Notes: generated by a model not told the origin, from the sequence alone. 62,000 nt of DNA from Branchiostoma floridae (GCF_000003815.2 NC_049988.1:2351662-2413661); one strand, 5' to 3'; shown: positions 1-13,840, counted from the stretch's first letter. Program-made: numbers and translations.

Positions 1-507
1 CGATCGGCCGTGGGATTCATCGATCTACTGATGAACCCAACGCCACTTCCGTCCCTTATACTGGCGATCGGCCGTGGGATTCATCGATCTACTGATGAAC
101 CCAACGCCACTTTCGTCCCTTATACTGGCGATCGGCCGTGAGATTCATCGATCAACTGATGAACCCAACGCCACTTCCGTCCCTTATACTGGCGATCGGC
201 CGTGAGATTCATCGATCTACTGATGAATCCAACGCCACTTCCGTCCCTAATACTGGCGATCGGCCATGGGATTCATCGATCTACTGATGAATCCAACGCC
301 ACTTCCGTCCCTTATACTGGCGATCGGCCGTGAGATTCATCGATCTACTGATGAATCCAACGCCACTTCCGTCCCTAATACTGGCGATCGGCCGTGGGAT
401 TCATCGATCTACTGATGAATCCAACGCCACTTCCGTCCCTTATACTGGCGATCGGCCGTGAGATTCATCGATCTACTGATGAATCCAACGCCACTTCCGT
501 CCCTACA
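1..507. repeat. 64-bp tandem array, about 8 copies
   Basis: The unit begins CGATCGGCCGTGGGATTCAT and recurs at 1, 65, 129 and onward with few substitutions (TGGG/TGAG, CCC/TCC). The array is cut by the window's left edge, so it may be longer. Each unit carries ATCGATC-type palindromic words. Apparent open frames across it follow from the repeat and are not genes. Confidence 0.95.
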
Positions 508-619
508 CGGCACGAAAAACGGTATTTAAGCGTGCTGAAACCATGCGTAATGTTGACGTATTTTCCTTCTTTACGGATCTATACACCACTTATACGAGTA
601 CGTAAATATTGCCTTTAAG

Positions 620-1490
620 TGGTCTTTCTGTAGGTCCGTGTTAGTCCTTATTTTCCGGTTTTCCCGTTGTCTTTCAGCAGCTTAAAGATGTCGTAAATGA
701 TTTTTAAAACCCCCTTAAAACTTGTTTAAAGTTCACGTTTCTTTGATCTAAAGCCTCTTTACGTCTCATATACAATTGCATCAAGTGGATTATAACGTGT
801 GTTTTAGTGCCTATTCAGCAGCTTAAAGTTGCCATAAATACTTATCAAAACGCCCTTAAGACATGTTTAAACTTCACGTTTATTTGATCTAAAGCCTCTT
901 TACGTCTCATATACGTGTGCATTAAGAGGATTATAACGTGTGTTTAGGTGCCTTTTCAGCAGCTTAAATTTGGCATAAATACCTATTATAACGCCCTTAA
1001 GACATGTTTAAACTTCACGTTTATTTGATCTAAAGCCGGTTTACGTCTCATATACGTGTGCATTAAGTGGATTATAACGTGTGTTTAGGTGCCTTTTCAG
1101 CAGCTTAAAGTTGACATAAATACTTATTAAAACGCCCTTAAGACATGTTTAAACTTCACGTTTATTTGATCTAAAGCCTATTTACGTCTCATATACGTGT
1201 GCATTAAGTGGATTATAACGTGTTTAGGTGCCTTTTCAGTAGCTTAAATTCGCCATAAATACCTATTAAAACGCCCTTAAGACATGTTTAAACTTCACGT
1301 TTATTTGATCAAAAGCCTCTTTACGTCTCATATACGTGTGAATTAAGAGGATTTAATGTGTCTATATATATGTGTCTTTTTAGCAGCTTAAAGTTGTCAT
1401 AAATACGTACTAAAACACCCTTAAGACATGTTTAAAGTTCCCTCTGTACGTCTCATATACGTGTGCATTAAGTTGATTATAAGGTGTGGA
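620..1490. repeat. About 140-bp tandem array, 6 diverged copies
   Basis: Each unit contains TTCAGCAGCTTAAA, then CGCCCTTAAGACATGTTTAA, then TTTACGTCTCATATACGTGT. The first and last units are the most diverged, as expected for array edges. It is AT-rich and non-coding and unrelated to the 64-bp array on its left. Confidence 0.9.
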
Positions 1491-4468
1491 TACAGCCGCC
1501 AAGCCACGCAGTAAATCGAACACGAATAGAACCGTTTTTATTTGCAGTTCGAAGTGTTCCGCGGTCCCTAGCAACGTCGTTGCTAAGGAAAGGCTTGTCG
1601 CGTGACAGTTAGATGAAATTTCACCCGACTAATACAGCTGTTTTAAACCTATTTGGCGGCCATTTTACAAATATTGCGTTATACGTACAAGAAGGGAACA
1701 CCATGTGCTCTCTGTATAAACCGTTTTGGTGGGATTTTACTTCAATAAAAGTTAGTTTCATGGTCATATTTGTTACATAGTAAAATTAGCAAAATGGCGG
1801 TGCCGTACGGGGCAAAAATTTCGACGAATTTCACATTGACGGCATTTGCATTACGCCCTCGATTCTATCTTTAATGACTAGTGAATTAGCTTTGTCGAAT
1901 CTTCGACTACAACTCATGTAAAGATCCTGTTGGTTTGAAATTTGGAAATGTTTGAAAGTCCATGTCTATCGTGGTCACCTTATCGACTGTTTTACACGCA
2001 AATATTGCAAGTTGTTGGTGTAGATGATTCGGGTACAGCTGGCTTTTTAACACAAGTTGCGGTACCGATGCACATCCCCGGTATTGTCAGAGGACGCATA
2101 CGGAATAAAACAGTGTTGAGACGGACTGAATTAGCAAATGCTACATTGGTCTTACGGCAACTAGGACGCAAATACGGCGGTGCGGGTCTGGCGCGGGCTC
2201 CGTGGAACGGGCGTTGACGCAAGGGCGGAAGCGTTCTTTTTTGAATGCCTCTGATGAGGTGCCCTCGCGCGATTGGGAAAAAAGCCTATTACTACCACGA
2301 AATGGATAGTATGCCATATACCGACTGAAAGAAGAGAATTCGGACTATTCTGTGCACTAAATTTTCCCTTTATTTTTAAATCTGTCACAAGATAAAAAAG
2401 CGGTGGAAATTGCACTAAAATCAACTGATTTCAGGTTATAAAATCAAATGGATACAGCTAGACAAATCTGTTAAAAATCCAAAGGAGTGAAGTGAGAAGC
2501 TTTAAAGTTGTATATGCGATGAAATGTTGAATATACATAGTTGTAAACTCAAGCAGCAGGCTTTCTTGTAAGTAGTCCCAACGCCCGGGGGTCATGGAAC
2601 GTAGAATTGTCCCAAAACGGCGCGCGGTTCGCTACGGTAGTCAGTTAGAACTTTTGAAGTTATATTTATATCATCTCGGATTGGCATATCAACTTGAAAG
2701 TTGGAATTTATATACGGGGGACCACTGTTAACTTAGTTCCGGTCAAGGATTCGATATCTATGGGACGAAGACCTGTCCAGAGTCGATAATTACTGAAAAA
2801 GTCAAATCGGGCGCGTTCTATTCTGGAGTCAAAATTATGACATGACTCCGCGCGGATTGGCGGCATTTGCATTACGCCCTCAAAATCTATGATGAGCCTT
2901 ATACCGACAGAAACTACAATGTTTGCTCTTTCTTGTGGTCCCAAATTCCTGTTGGTTTGAAATCTACAACAGTTAAAAAATATGAGGGAAAATTACACGA
3001 AAATCACGAGATTTCGGGCCGTATTATTGACGGGAAAACGATAAACTATCGGTTCAAAAATCCACAGAGATAATAAATGAGTCTAAAATATTGTAAATTA
3101 CTTGACATTAGTAATATAAACGGTAATGTACTCCTGCGATAAGCTTTCTTGTAGGGGCTGTTGACGCCCGAAGTCATAGAACGGACTACTTTCTCTCGCG
3201 GAAGGAAAATAAAAAAGCCTCGAACTCTCGACGTGGCGTGGCGGCTGGATAAGTGCCATTTTAGGAGAATAATCATTAGCACATTTCAAAGCAAGAAAAT
3301 ACAATGGATGAAACTTTGAAATTTTATTGAATTACGAGAAAATATTACATGGAAGGGTAAAAAAAAAAACTACTGCCTACTAGGTATTTGTGGCCTTTTA
3401 ATCTGATGTAGTCGGCAGTTGAAACAATCACAACGGTTGCGCAATTCCGTGCAGCAGTCCACAGTCCCATTTCCAGTGTCGGGTGAAGCGTCTCGGCGTA
3501 AGTTAAAAAGAGCACACATGTACAGTTCCATCTGGTCACCACAGGAATAAGAATCCGGTAAGATCTAGAGTAGTGGCCGATATGACTCGTGTTGTTGGAT
3601 GGTCCTGGATTCTGTGAACGCGAAACATGTTCAGCTTGCAGTCTCGGCTTCTATTAATCCGGATGGTACAAGGGCCGTGATTTCCATTCTGTGTCGATTT
3701 CCAACAACAGCTTTTACGGAATGATAGCCACCTCGTATCTTTGAGTCAAATTCCGTCACCGGGGGTCCTAGGCGGTAAAAGCGGAGTCGCGGCCACAACT
3801 TGCGGGCTAGAACAGGCCCAAACTTTCTTCAATACTTCTCTTCAAAAATGAACGCCCGGAAAATAACCGCTCCTTGTCGTACGTATGACCCGTAAATTTG
3901 AACCCCCCACTCTTTTCTGCCATTGGATACATCCTATCACATGGCACAGCTGTGTCACAGACGGACCAAGGAAGTTCAACCTCCTTGGACGGACGGAGGG
4001 TTGCGCCCCATGGCGAGTACGAAGTAACGCTGAATAAATTTACATCTTGCCTGCCCACGCATATCACCATATTTAAATTAAACCCAAACAAACACGAGCA
4101 ACACTAGAAGACAACGCCTGTGTGCACAAACTGTTCTTTCTCGACGCTTGCTTGTAGATAAAGAAATAAACATATTTCGTACATTTACCTGTAGTAAGAA
4201 CTGCTTGCCGTTTTATAGAGAAAACACAACTCACTACACAAAACGCGATAAGTATACCTACTACATCCTTATTCTTCAAGCAGAGGTTGAGTCGCGGAGA
4301 TATTCATAGCAGTAGTCGGGATTTCTACCGTCTCTTAGTTCGAGGGTCAACTTGCCACAAAGAAAACAGGCGGCCTCACCCTGATTTAGACCCTGGAATT
4401 TCAGAACATATATGCGGTATAAAATAAAAAGGAAAGAGTCTCCTCCTGTTCGCATAAACTGCGCTTCA
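1491..4468. other. Non-coding DNA with an old internal duplication
   Basis: No convincing exon was found. Several stretches occur twice in the same order: GGCATTTGCATTACGCCCTC at about 1846 and 2860, CCTGTTGGTTTGAAAT at about 1927 and 2947, and GCTTTCTTGTA followed by a CCCAACGCCC-like word at about 2560 and 3143. This fits one diverged long-period direct duplication. The short open frames here show no recognisable domain. Confidence 0.5.
4276..4310. mobile_element. Fragment of the AAGCAGAGGTT MITE family
   Basis: TTCAAGCAGAGGTTGAGTCG matches the terminus of the palindromic MITEs at 34651, 37258 and 37933. No opposite end was found nearby, so it is a solo or decayed terminus. Confidence 0.5.
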
Positions 4469-5835
4469 AACATGCCGTATGTTCAGCAGAAAAAGGCAAC
4501 GTTTCATAAAACCTTTGAGACGGTATTAGCTAATAGATAAAACAAGTTTGCTTAAGCTACGCGGATTCAAAGATTAAACATGTCGTATGTTCAACAGAAA
4601 TACGCAACATTTCATATACGTCTTGGCAACATATAAGCTAAACGGGGGAGGTCTCCCCTAGTTCGCTTAAACTGCGCGGATTCAAAGATTAAACATGTCG
4701 TATGTTCAACAGAAATACGCAACATTTCATATACGTTTTGGCAGCATTTAAGCTAAATGGGGGAGGTCTCCCCTAGTTCGCTTAAACTGCGCGGATTTAA
4801 AGATTAAACTTGTTGTATGTTTTACAGAAATACGCAACATCTCATATACGTCTTGGCAACATATAAGCTAAACGGGGGAGGTCTCCCCTAGTTCGCTTAA
4901 ACTGCGCGGATTCAAAGATTAAACATGTCGTATGTTCAACAGAAATACGCAACATTTCATATACGTTTTGGCAGCATATAAGCTAAACGGGGGAGGTCTC
5001 CCCTAGTTCGCTTAAACTGCGCGGATTCAAAGATTAACTTGTCGTATGTTCAAAAGAAATACGCAACATTTCATATACGTTTTGGCAACATATAAGCTAA
5101 ATGGGGGAGGTCTCCCCTAGTTCGCTTAAACTGCGTGGATTCAAAGATTAAACTTGTTGTATGTTTTACAGAAATACGCAACATCTCATATACGTCTTGG
5201 CAACATATAAGCTAAACGGGGGAGGTCTCCCCTAGTTCGCTTAAACTGCGCGGATTCAAAGATTAAACATGTCGTATGTTCAACAGAAATACGCAACATT
5301 TCATATACGTTTTGGCAGCATATAAGCTAAACGGGGGAGGTCTCCCTTAGTTCGCTTAAACTGCGCGGATTCAAAGATTAAACTTGTTGTATGGTTTACA
5401 GAAATACGCAACATTTCATATACGTTTTGACAACATATAAGCTAAACGGGGGAGGTCTCCCCTAGTTCGCTTAAACTGCGCGGATTCAAAGATTGAACAT
5501 GTCGTATGTTCAACAGAAATACGCAACATTTCATATACGTTTTGGCAGCATATAAGCTAAACGGTGGAGGTCTCCCCTAGTTCGCTTTAACTGCGCGGAT
5601 TCAAAGATTAAACATGTCGTATGTTCAAAAGAAATACGCAACATTTCATATACGTTTTGGCAACATATAAGCTAAACGGGGGAGGTCTCCCCTAGTTCGC
5701 TTAAACTGCGCGGATTCAAAGATTAAACATGTCGTATGTTCAAAAGAAATACGCAACATTTCATATACGTCTTGGCAAATATATTAACGGGGGAGGTCTT
5801 CCCTTCTTTGCGTAAATGACGGTTCGAAATAAATT
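4469..5835. repeat. 115-116-bp tandem array, about 12 copies
   Basis: Each unit contains TCGTATGTTCAACAGAAATA, CATTTCATATACGTTTTGGC and GGGGGAGGTCTCCCCTAG. The last word forms a GGGGAG/CTCCCC hairpin with a 2-base loop and is conserved in nearly every copy. Two subtypes alternate (CATGTCGTATG and CTTGTTGTATG), suggesting amplification of a two-unit block. Degenerate units continue to about 5960. Confidence 0.93.
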
Positions 5836-5960
5836 ATATATATGGCATCCTTCGGTCAATATTGACCATGGTATACGCAACATTTCATAAAACGTAAAAG
5901 AGCGCATATAAGCTAACCGTGAGAGGTTCTCCCCTGTTCGAATTAAACCTTGCGCACAGA

Positions 5961-6507
5961 AAGTTTGAATACGTCAAATGCTTTCGGAATAGCTAAAAAA
6001 ACACAGAAGATTATTGTATTTGACTTTGTATTGTATTGTATTTGTATTTGCTGAGGTATAAACATAACATTTTGTACCAGAAAGCGCAATAATTTTCAGT
6101 TTTGACTAAATCTTGCCACTGGTATAAAACAGATGACGCAATGTTTTATCTAACACCAGACAAAGCTTTATTACATTTGACTTAGCCGGTTAACATGTAT
6201 TTTGTAACAGATCTAGAGAAACGGTATTTGTCCGTTTTGACAGAAAACATTTTCGAGACATTTAAGTTGTCTTTTCGGCATACTAAAATACATGTAAAAT
6301 TCACGTAAAGAAACACAACAGATCAAGTTAGATTTACAAACGCTGAAATCTTCCGTAAATGCCAAATGTATGTTTCCGATGCCTTTAATAGATCTTAAAA
6401 TCTGCTAAAATATTTCTCCACCTTTAAGGGCTTTATACGTATCTCTGAAACTTTGCTTAAAAAGTTGTTTTCGTGCTGTGCAACATCTAACAACTAGCCT
6501 GGTCTGT
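5961..6507. other. AT-rich unique DNA, nothing recognised
   Basis: No exon, RNA gene or element end was seen between the satellite edge and the target duplication of the 11.9 kb element. A short TTGTATT-rich run lies near 6015-6050. Confidence 0.5.
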
Positions 6508-6514
6508 ACCCTAT

Positions 6515-6650
6515 CACCCCATACAAGTACCGTTTTCACTTACAAGAGGTTAACGGTGGTCACCGTGATGCAGTTAGAAGTGAGTTATGAGACGTCTCAT
6601 GTCTCCTGAGAGAGACCGGTAACCACTTACAAGTGGCTCAGAGAGATGAG
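6515..6650. repeat. Left terminal inverted repeat of the 11.9 kb element
   Basis: This 136-bp segment matches the reverse complement of 18252-18387 with no gaps. It contains an inner palindromic word, GGTGGTCACC, and a second inverted pair, CACTTACAAG/CCACTTACAAGTGG. Confidence 0.85.
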
Positions 6651-7545
6651 TCTCCGTCTCTCCGTCTCCGTCCTGTACAATGATACCACGCACAGATACT
6701 CGCGAGACTTCGTTGACGGTACGAGATTTAGGGGCTCGGAAATTTTCAGGTATCTGAACCCCGGATTGTTTTCTCGTTTGACGGCCAGCAGCTGATCAAG
6801 TCGACCGATTCCATGGCGAGGTAAGCACCTTTTACTGATCATTTTGAAGTTAATAATCACTGCAACCCTCACTCGTTTGCCTTTTTGTGAGTTTTTTTTT
6901 GTGACAAAGTGTGCGCGCTTCGGCCAGAAGCGGGTGAAGGGGGAGGGGGGTGGTACACACCACCACCAGTAGAAAACAAAAACAACAAAACAATAAATTA
7001 TATTGTACATATGATTGTGCTGATCGCAAGAATAGCCCACTGCTGTTGTTACTGGCCTGTTATAGCGGTCATTAAGCCCATGCATTTACAGTATTCAAAT
7101 CAATTCACCTCAAACATGTAGTAAGACCATGAGTCGGATATACGATCGTTTCGATTCAGATTATTATCTCGATTTTGAGCTGTTCACTTTCAGAATCAAA
7201 ATCAACCTGAATATACCAGAGAAATTGACACTCGTGTAGCATGTGGCAAGATGCAGAAAGCGCTATAGAGTACAAATGTATGTGGCATGACCATGAGAAC
7301 ATTTCCAAATCATAATGTTTGTCTCCTTGTGTATCAATTGAATGAATGGTCACAGATACAACCTTTGTCATTTTATTATAATCCACATATAGCTGAATTG
7401 TCTCCAAAGTTTCTTGTCTCTCTCAAGTGTCATTGCATTTTCCCAAGGGTAGTCAGCTGTTTTGGAAATGTCAGGAATCTCTTTGTACAAACTATAATTC
7501 TTTTTATGAATAATGCCTCAACATCTATGATATCCTCTGACAGAC

Positions 7546-8501
7546 ATGAGTGAAAAACAAATGAAATTGTTTTCCAGGTTGGAATCCACCCTGAAGCCTA
7601 TTGAAGACATACACGAGATCACAAGATGGCGGCAGAGTGACCTAGAATGGACCAATCCTGTTCGATCATGCTCTATTTTGAACACCTCGGTCAAAAACAG
7701 CGCCTGTCGGACAGAACTGTTCGCTTCCACTATTTAGCTGATAATAACGACTGACTTCAGTTTAGCTTTTTTTCACCCTGACCTCCTCACAGACCGGGTT
7801 GAAAAAAAATGTGCTGACTTCTTTGTTGAAGGTTACATCCACTGAGTACAGTCATCTGAGGAGGGGGCTGATATAGTTGTGGTAAGGGCTTTAATTTCAA
7901 TCAAAGTGGAAGCGGGAGGCCACGCATATCATTACCTTGTTTGTGAGCAGAAGTGTCTGGTTTCTGACATACAGTCAATGCACATGAAAACCAGGGTACA
8001 CCTATTTGTTACTGGGTTTCTACTGCATTTGCTGCATGCATAACAGCGGCATGCTCATGATAAAAGCGAAATCAAGAAGAAAGCAGCTCAGGCACTCGTG
8101 GAGAGGGAGCTTGTACTATGCACCAACTAATGGGACACTTCTACAAAGTCTGCCAGTGCAGAGTCCCGTGTCTTATACATACCCTGCTCTACATGTGCAT
8201 CCTGCCCACCAACAATGTAAAGCTAATTGCAGTGGCTCTCCCTCCCACAGTACCTATACATGGTGGGTTTAGTCTTCAACAAAGAATAGCATAGCATTTT
8301 TCTTTGGCCATTTCTGTTCAATGATGATGATTTCTGTTCAACTGGGTATTCGAATTAGAATAGGGGTTGCATCTTGTTCTATTTGTTCAATATGACGTTC
8401 GATCGGGATTTGTCCATGATGACTCCCTTGCGAAACTGAATGACCTCGACGTTGAGGAAAGAAAGCAATACCTTTCAATAATACAACGTGTGTCATGCCA
8501 A
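7546..8501 (+). pseudogene. Decayed coding sequence inside the 11.9 kb element
   Basis: Protein-like stretches lie in order on the plus strand but in different frames with stops. They are a 63-residue frame from 7546 (MSEKQMKLFSRLE..., including EITRWRQSDLEWTNP), a frame near 7865-8035 (ADIVVVRALISIKVEAGGHA), an IKKKAAQALVERELVLC piece near 8070-8120, and HDDSLAKLNDLDVEERKQYL near 8410-8495, which is followed by AAAG|GTAATT, a possible donor. The composition looks like real protein, but I recognise no family. It may be the element's own transposase or accessory protein, or a captured host exon set. A start-like ATGGCGAG|GTAAGC lies at 6813, and AATAAATAAAA at about 9843 could be a polyadenylation signal. 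Confidence 0.4.
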
Positions 8502-9929
8502 AGGTAATTTTATATCTAACTAAAGTAAAGGGACGTTATTACATTTATTGGTGTCAATAATCCTACATGTTCTGGAAATGTTTTGTAACATCTAGTACTT
8601 TGGAAAGGTTTTAGTAGCTTACTAATAGGAATGTTTTTTTTTTATGAAGACAGATGCCATTTTGATATTAGTGTTGTTGAGATCTTTTAAAGCATGTATA
8701 TGTCATATATACATCCTTTGATTCCTGTGTTTGTAGATATTTCCAAAGCATAGTAAGCATGCCTGTATATTATAGTCTTACTGTATTTATAACTTCCAGT
8801 GCATACCGTATGCTTGGTAGTGTTGTTTATGTATTCAGGTGAGCTTTTAGAATACAGACATGAATGAACTGATGCATATGACTTTGGACAGGTGTTTGAG
8901 TAAGTGTACATGTAAATTTTCTCCTGGTAGGAAGCAGGAGATGGTGCTGTTTATGCAAGTCACACCTGTCTAGAATGATCAGACCACTGGCTTTAGTTGT
9001 TCACACTGAAGAACCACATGCTTGTAGAAAAAGATGAAATTGTTAGAAATCTTTGGGCAAAATGGATTCGGATACAGTCGAATCCGGGCCCATATTTTGC
9101 CATATCCTTGAGGGATGCGATCAGATAAGGGCAGATGCGATTGGTTATGGATCTAAAATCTGACATTGGCCGGGTTCCGTACTTGTTTGGATATGGAAAA
9201 AATATGAAATACGTATCTTTTGCAGCTGCGATAGAGGTCATATCCTTGCTGTAAAATACACTTAAATGTCTGTAATTTTCCGTATCCTAACCAACACGCA
9301 AATCCCCACATTTGCCTGCGAATGCGCAGATACGAAAGGATTTTCCACCTTCTTAACCGAATCAGAAATCTGAATCACCCTGTATTTGCAATGTATTCGC
9401 AGATACGAAATTCAGAATTTTTGGATCCTAACCAAATTCAAAAGCAGTATCCCCCCACATTTGCAACGTGTATACAGATACAAAATGGGGATTTTCCTGG
9501 ATCTGAACCAAATGTTAACTGTGATTTGAATGCTGTCAGTGTAGAAACATGTATATGATACAATGTACCTAAGTGTATTCATATATAGGATAATATCAGA
9601 CATGACTTCTTTCCTTGTTGACTATGATTTTAATGCTGGCAGTGTTATACTAGATAATCATTTGTACTTAAGTACATGATATTGTTAAAACACAACCTGT
9701 ACATATTGACTGTGGCTAGGTTAAAAATGATATGCTGTCCCAAATGCATTTTATTACTTGTAAGAGCTGTGTGCAAAGTGCTTGTATTGAGCCCTATTGT
9801 ACATACATCTTTAATGAAAGATGTTAACAGCTGTTGACAATTCAATAAATAAAATTTCCTGTTATCCAGTCACTGGCCTCAGAACTGCCTGTATTCGGTA
9901 GCAAAAAATTAACAATATTTTGATACCCC

Positions 9930-9963
9930 AACATACATACATACATACATACATACATACATA
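9930..9963. repeat. (ACAT)n microsatellite
   Basis: About eight perfect tetranucleotide copies. Confidence 0.95.
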
Positions 9964-10227
9964 ATCATACTCTATCAAGTTGTATCATTAACAAAGTTCC
10001 ATTTCCAGCATGATCTATTATTCGTCAGGTAAGGTCCCTATCACTCCAGTCTCTGATTCAATGAAGTTCTTTAGTGAAAGGACGGCCTCTTCTCATGTTT
10101 GCTTCTGGGACCAAAGTAGCAGTTTACCGGCTGGTTTGCAATGTCGAGTAACATGGCCAGCAAGGCTTTACCAACGTCACAACAGATCTTTGTTTCCTGT
10201 GTGTTCCTGCCAATGTTTGTTGTATTC

Positions 10228-10258
10228 TCCAAGCAGAGGTTGAGTCTGGGATTCTAGT
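10228..10258. mobile_element. Solo end of the AAGCAGAGGTT MITE family
   Basis: TCTCCAAGCAGAGGTTGAGT matches the terminus of the palindromic copies at 34651 and 37933. No partner end is seen within a few hundred bases. Confidence 0.5.
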
Positions 10259-10428
10259 ACTGTAAATGCAGGTGGTTTAATGGTTTTTCGGGGTGGCCAC
10301 TTCCACACCACAACCATTTTTCCATGGAAGTAAGAGACTATGGTGAGTGGTACAGCGAACTTAAAACCACCGCAAAAAGTCCTTTTTCCCGCTACCTCGA
10401 AATTAAATGGTTAAAATGGCTAAATTTG

Positions 10429-10850
10429 GTCCTCTGGGTCAAAATTAGATATTGAAAACAATGTCCAATTTTCTTCAACATTATTGGGTGCGGAATGGAT
10501 CCCTGACATAATGTATACAACTTATATGTCGAAAAAGCTAAATTTGGTCTTCTCAGCCAAAATATGCATTTTTCGCAAAAAAAATTAATATCGCGAAACG
10601 ATGTACGATTTTATTCAAAATAACATTATTGGGTGCAGAATAGTTCCCCGACATCATATATACAACTTATTTGTCAAAAAAGCTAAATTTGGTCCTCTGG
10701 GACAAAATCTGCATTATTCGCAAGAAAATTAGATTTCATAAAACAATGTCCGATTTTCTTCAAACCAACCTTATTGGTTGCGGAATGGTTCCCTGACATA
10801 ATGTACGCAACTTATTTGTCAAAAAAGCTTAAGTTTGGAAGCAGCAGAAC
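10429..10850. repeat. Short array of 108-145-bp units, about 4 copies
   Basis: GCTAAATTTGGTC recurs at 10429, 10537 and 10682, with a diverged start at about 10827. Each is followed by TTATTGGGTGCGGAATGG and CCTGACATAATGTA words. The first unit is shorter, and all are non-coding. Confidence 0.85.
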
Positions 10851-13840
10851 TGGCGCATGGCCTGTGACTCTTGTTGAACTTTTACTTTTGATCAAAACGC
10901 CTGAAGTAGCTGTAAATAGATAAATTTAAAAGTATGGACGTTAACGTCTAAAGGAAGAGACAATCTTGAGGTCACTATAGTGCTTCATGTAGTACTATAG
11001 AAGTTGGCAACAAAGGCCAGGAAAGGCTAGCAGTACTAGTAACAATATTAGGAAGCTCAAATCCATGGATCCCTTTATATGAGAACGACTGACTTGAGGG
11101 TTAAAGCGTGAGGGTTAATGTGTTTAAAGAATGAGGTGAGGGTCAATATGACTCTCTTTTTACAACCTATGCAATAAATGCAAACTGCACAAGGAACCCC
11201 TGTATGTCTGGAACTCCCCGTTGTGGAATGGCAACTGCACAACTAGATTAAGAAATGTATAGAAAAGTGAAATACATGTATAGTATCACCGATGATACCT
11301 CACGTAGCGTCCTAACTGACCTAATAATTCATGTCGATCTAAGCTGACCTAGATGTTAAATGTCGTTTACCATGTCTGTTCCTTGCAAATCAAATATATC
11401 AAACAGCAGTTTACATGACGACTTTGTACAAGCTTAAGCATGAACATTTCATTTAAATTTGAAAGAAACCCTATTCTATTACGTTCGCTGCAAGTGAGAT
11501 ATGAAATCGTTTCAGCCAACCCGCGTTCCACTAAGCTCAACATTGTCCGACGTACAAAGAAACGTATGTTTAGACGTACAAAAATCATGTATGTTAAGAA
11601 TTTATGAAGATGAAAAAGACAATTTACCACATACGCCTGTTAGGACATTTTTGTGCTATTCTCACTTTCTTTCTGAGTGTCTGTACTCAATACTTTAGAC
11701 GGAGATGTGAACTTTTATCTAAAAGTTGCGCCCGAAATATATGATTTATTCTCCGAAGTTCAAATGTTAGTAACTCGATGAACAATTAAGATTATCGCAT
11801 AGGGATTCATACAGGGACTAAGAAAGCTTTCAGAATCTTGTAGAAAGAATTTGAGAAAAATCCATCGATTTCTGGGTGAGATATGAAAAACCAACATGTT
11901 CCACTCTCACGCAAGGCCGACCCGCGTGCCACCTGCTATCCAATTCTAGCGTGATTTAAACCGCATGCGACGGAAATCTCATTTTCTTCATAAATCATAA
12001 AGAGAGCGGAATTTTTCGATGCAATTTTCACAACATTAGGCCAATATCTCAATCTATCTGTTCCTCTTTTAGTTTTGCTGTACCATTAATCTGATTGAAG
12101 ATATGAGTGTTACATATGTCTTCATTTTCGACCCCTACAAAAATGTTTACATCAAGTGGCGCTTATGGCAACTTTTCCCAACTTTTCTGAGTTTAAAAAT
12201 CATTCATTCTACATAGATGATCTACAAAATGACTAAAACAGTCGTAATTTGATATTTCATTTTTTTACACAGTCATTTTAATGAGTTTTATTAGATATAT
12301 TTACCAAAAAAACGATTTATCTATATCCAAGCGGTAATTCTTATTACTGCAGGGCGCCACTGCGGCGAAAATTAATCGGCTTCTTTTGCTGATTGTAAAA
12401 CCTTTTTTTTTCGTCAATGATAGTATACAAAAGTAGTCAAACCTCGTATTGTGGTATTTCATTCCTCCAGTAGTCTGCTCAGCGTGTTTGATTGAATGTA
12501 CTTACAAACAACCGACAATATTAAAACCTAGCGACTTTCCTCAGAACAGCAGGCATCAATGTAGAAAGTATTGAGGTCCATGGTAGTGTTTCAAGCCTTC
12601 TTGTTCAAATTAGCTTTCAGTTGAGTTGTGTGGTTTTCTGGGTGCTTGCGGTCAATGTTAAAGGATATCAATAGCGTGTTTACTCTCAGTATATGTCATA
12701 TGAATTTGAAATGAGTCATTTTTGTTCTATAGGTGCAGAGCTTTCAAGTCAATTGTGCAATGGTAGGACCAAGGAGGTTAATTCAAAACTTCATGCTTTG
12801 GCTTTGTTTTCAATGAATATTCTTACTATTGTAACTATCAATAGATTACCTGGAAAGCTAAAAGAAACCATATAATTCTACTGTATCAACCTCTGGAGGA
12901 TTGCTGCTTATCTGTCCTATATAACTGTAAAGAAGCAGATCTTATAATCAAACAGACTACTGTAACAGTTTCTTTTCATAGTGACTTGACTGATGCAGAA
13001 TATTTAAAATAAACAAAATAACCCGCATATAAAGAAAGAACTGTATACTGTACTTGAAATAGACACATCTTTAACACCATCTTTTACAACAGGATATGAT
13101 CCTTTGTGTTTATTCCTCATATGTATAACAGTACATGTGAAAATAACTCAAACTCGTGGATCATATCTATGTAATAAACAGATATTAAAACATTCAGCAA
13201 TCCAGATTATCCAGATTATTTTGTCATGAAATCAAAGGAGCATAAAAGCTTCTTAACCAACAATTTCATATTCTTGTCACCCTCATCAGTTATATGTATG
13301 TGGGTTAAATACATGTGTGGGTTAAAAACAACACTGTAAAAGACTGGGATCATTCCAGTGTTACTGACAGCATAAAATTTTGTACATAAAGTAGTTCACA
13401 TTGTACAAGTATGTACAAGATGCAAAATGGCTGCTTGCTAGCTTACCTTAATGATACTACTACATGTATTATATAAGACAAATGTCTAATTTCTAAATTG
13501 AACTTACAAATTTGTACTTCAATTTCAATACAAATATAGCTGTGATTTCACATGCATCTGTATTAGAGTCACTGTAATGTAACAAACTACAGGCATTGCA
13601 GAAAGGGTTTCTAAGTAAATTTCCACTAGCTATTTAATATTTTCATAGGCTCATAAATTAATTATCATTGCATTAGGACTTGGGCTGGTTCATAAATAAC
13701 TCTTCCATGCAGGAACAGGTGCTCTAGTGCTTAGTCATACCAAGGAGGTTAAAAAATATTGTCCACTGTCACAACCATACAAGAACAATTGATCTAAGAA
13801 CTAGGTTATAACAACAATACAGAAACATATCAGTTGTGAT
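10851..13840. other. Interior of the 11.9 kb element, no gene seen
   Basis: AT-rich sequence. Frames up to 87 codons (11367-11630 minus) show no domain, biased composition or paired splice sites. No terminal repeats of nested elements were detected. Confidence 0.45.

Noticed and set aside
3345-4107. Possible exons of a cysteine-rich or unknown protein
   Set aside because: Short frames on both strands with no consistent splice sites or family motifs.
6627-7085. 152-codon minus-strand frame inside the left part of the TIR element
   Set aside because: It overlaps the TIR and a GGTGGG-rich run, with low-complexity composition and no domain.
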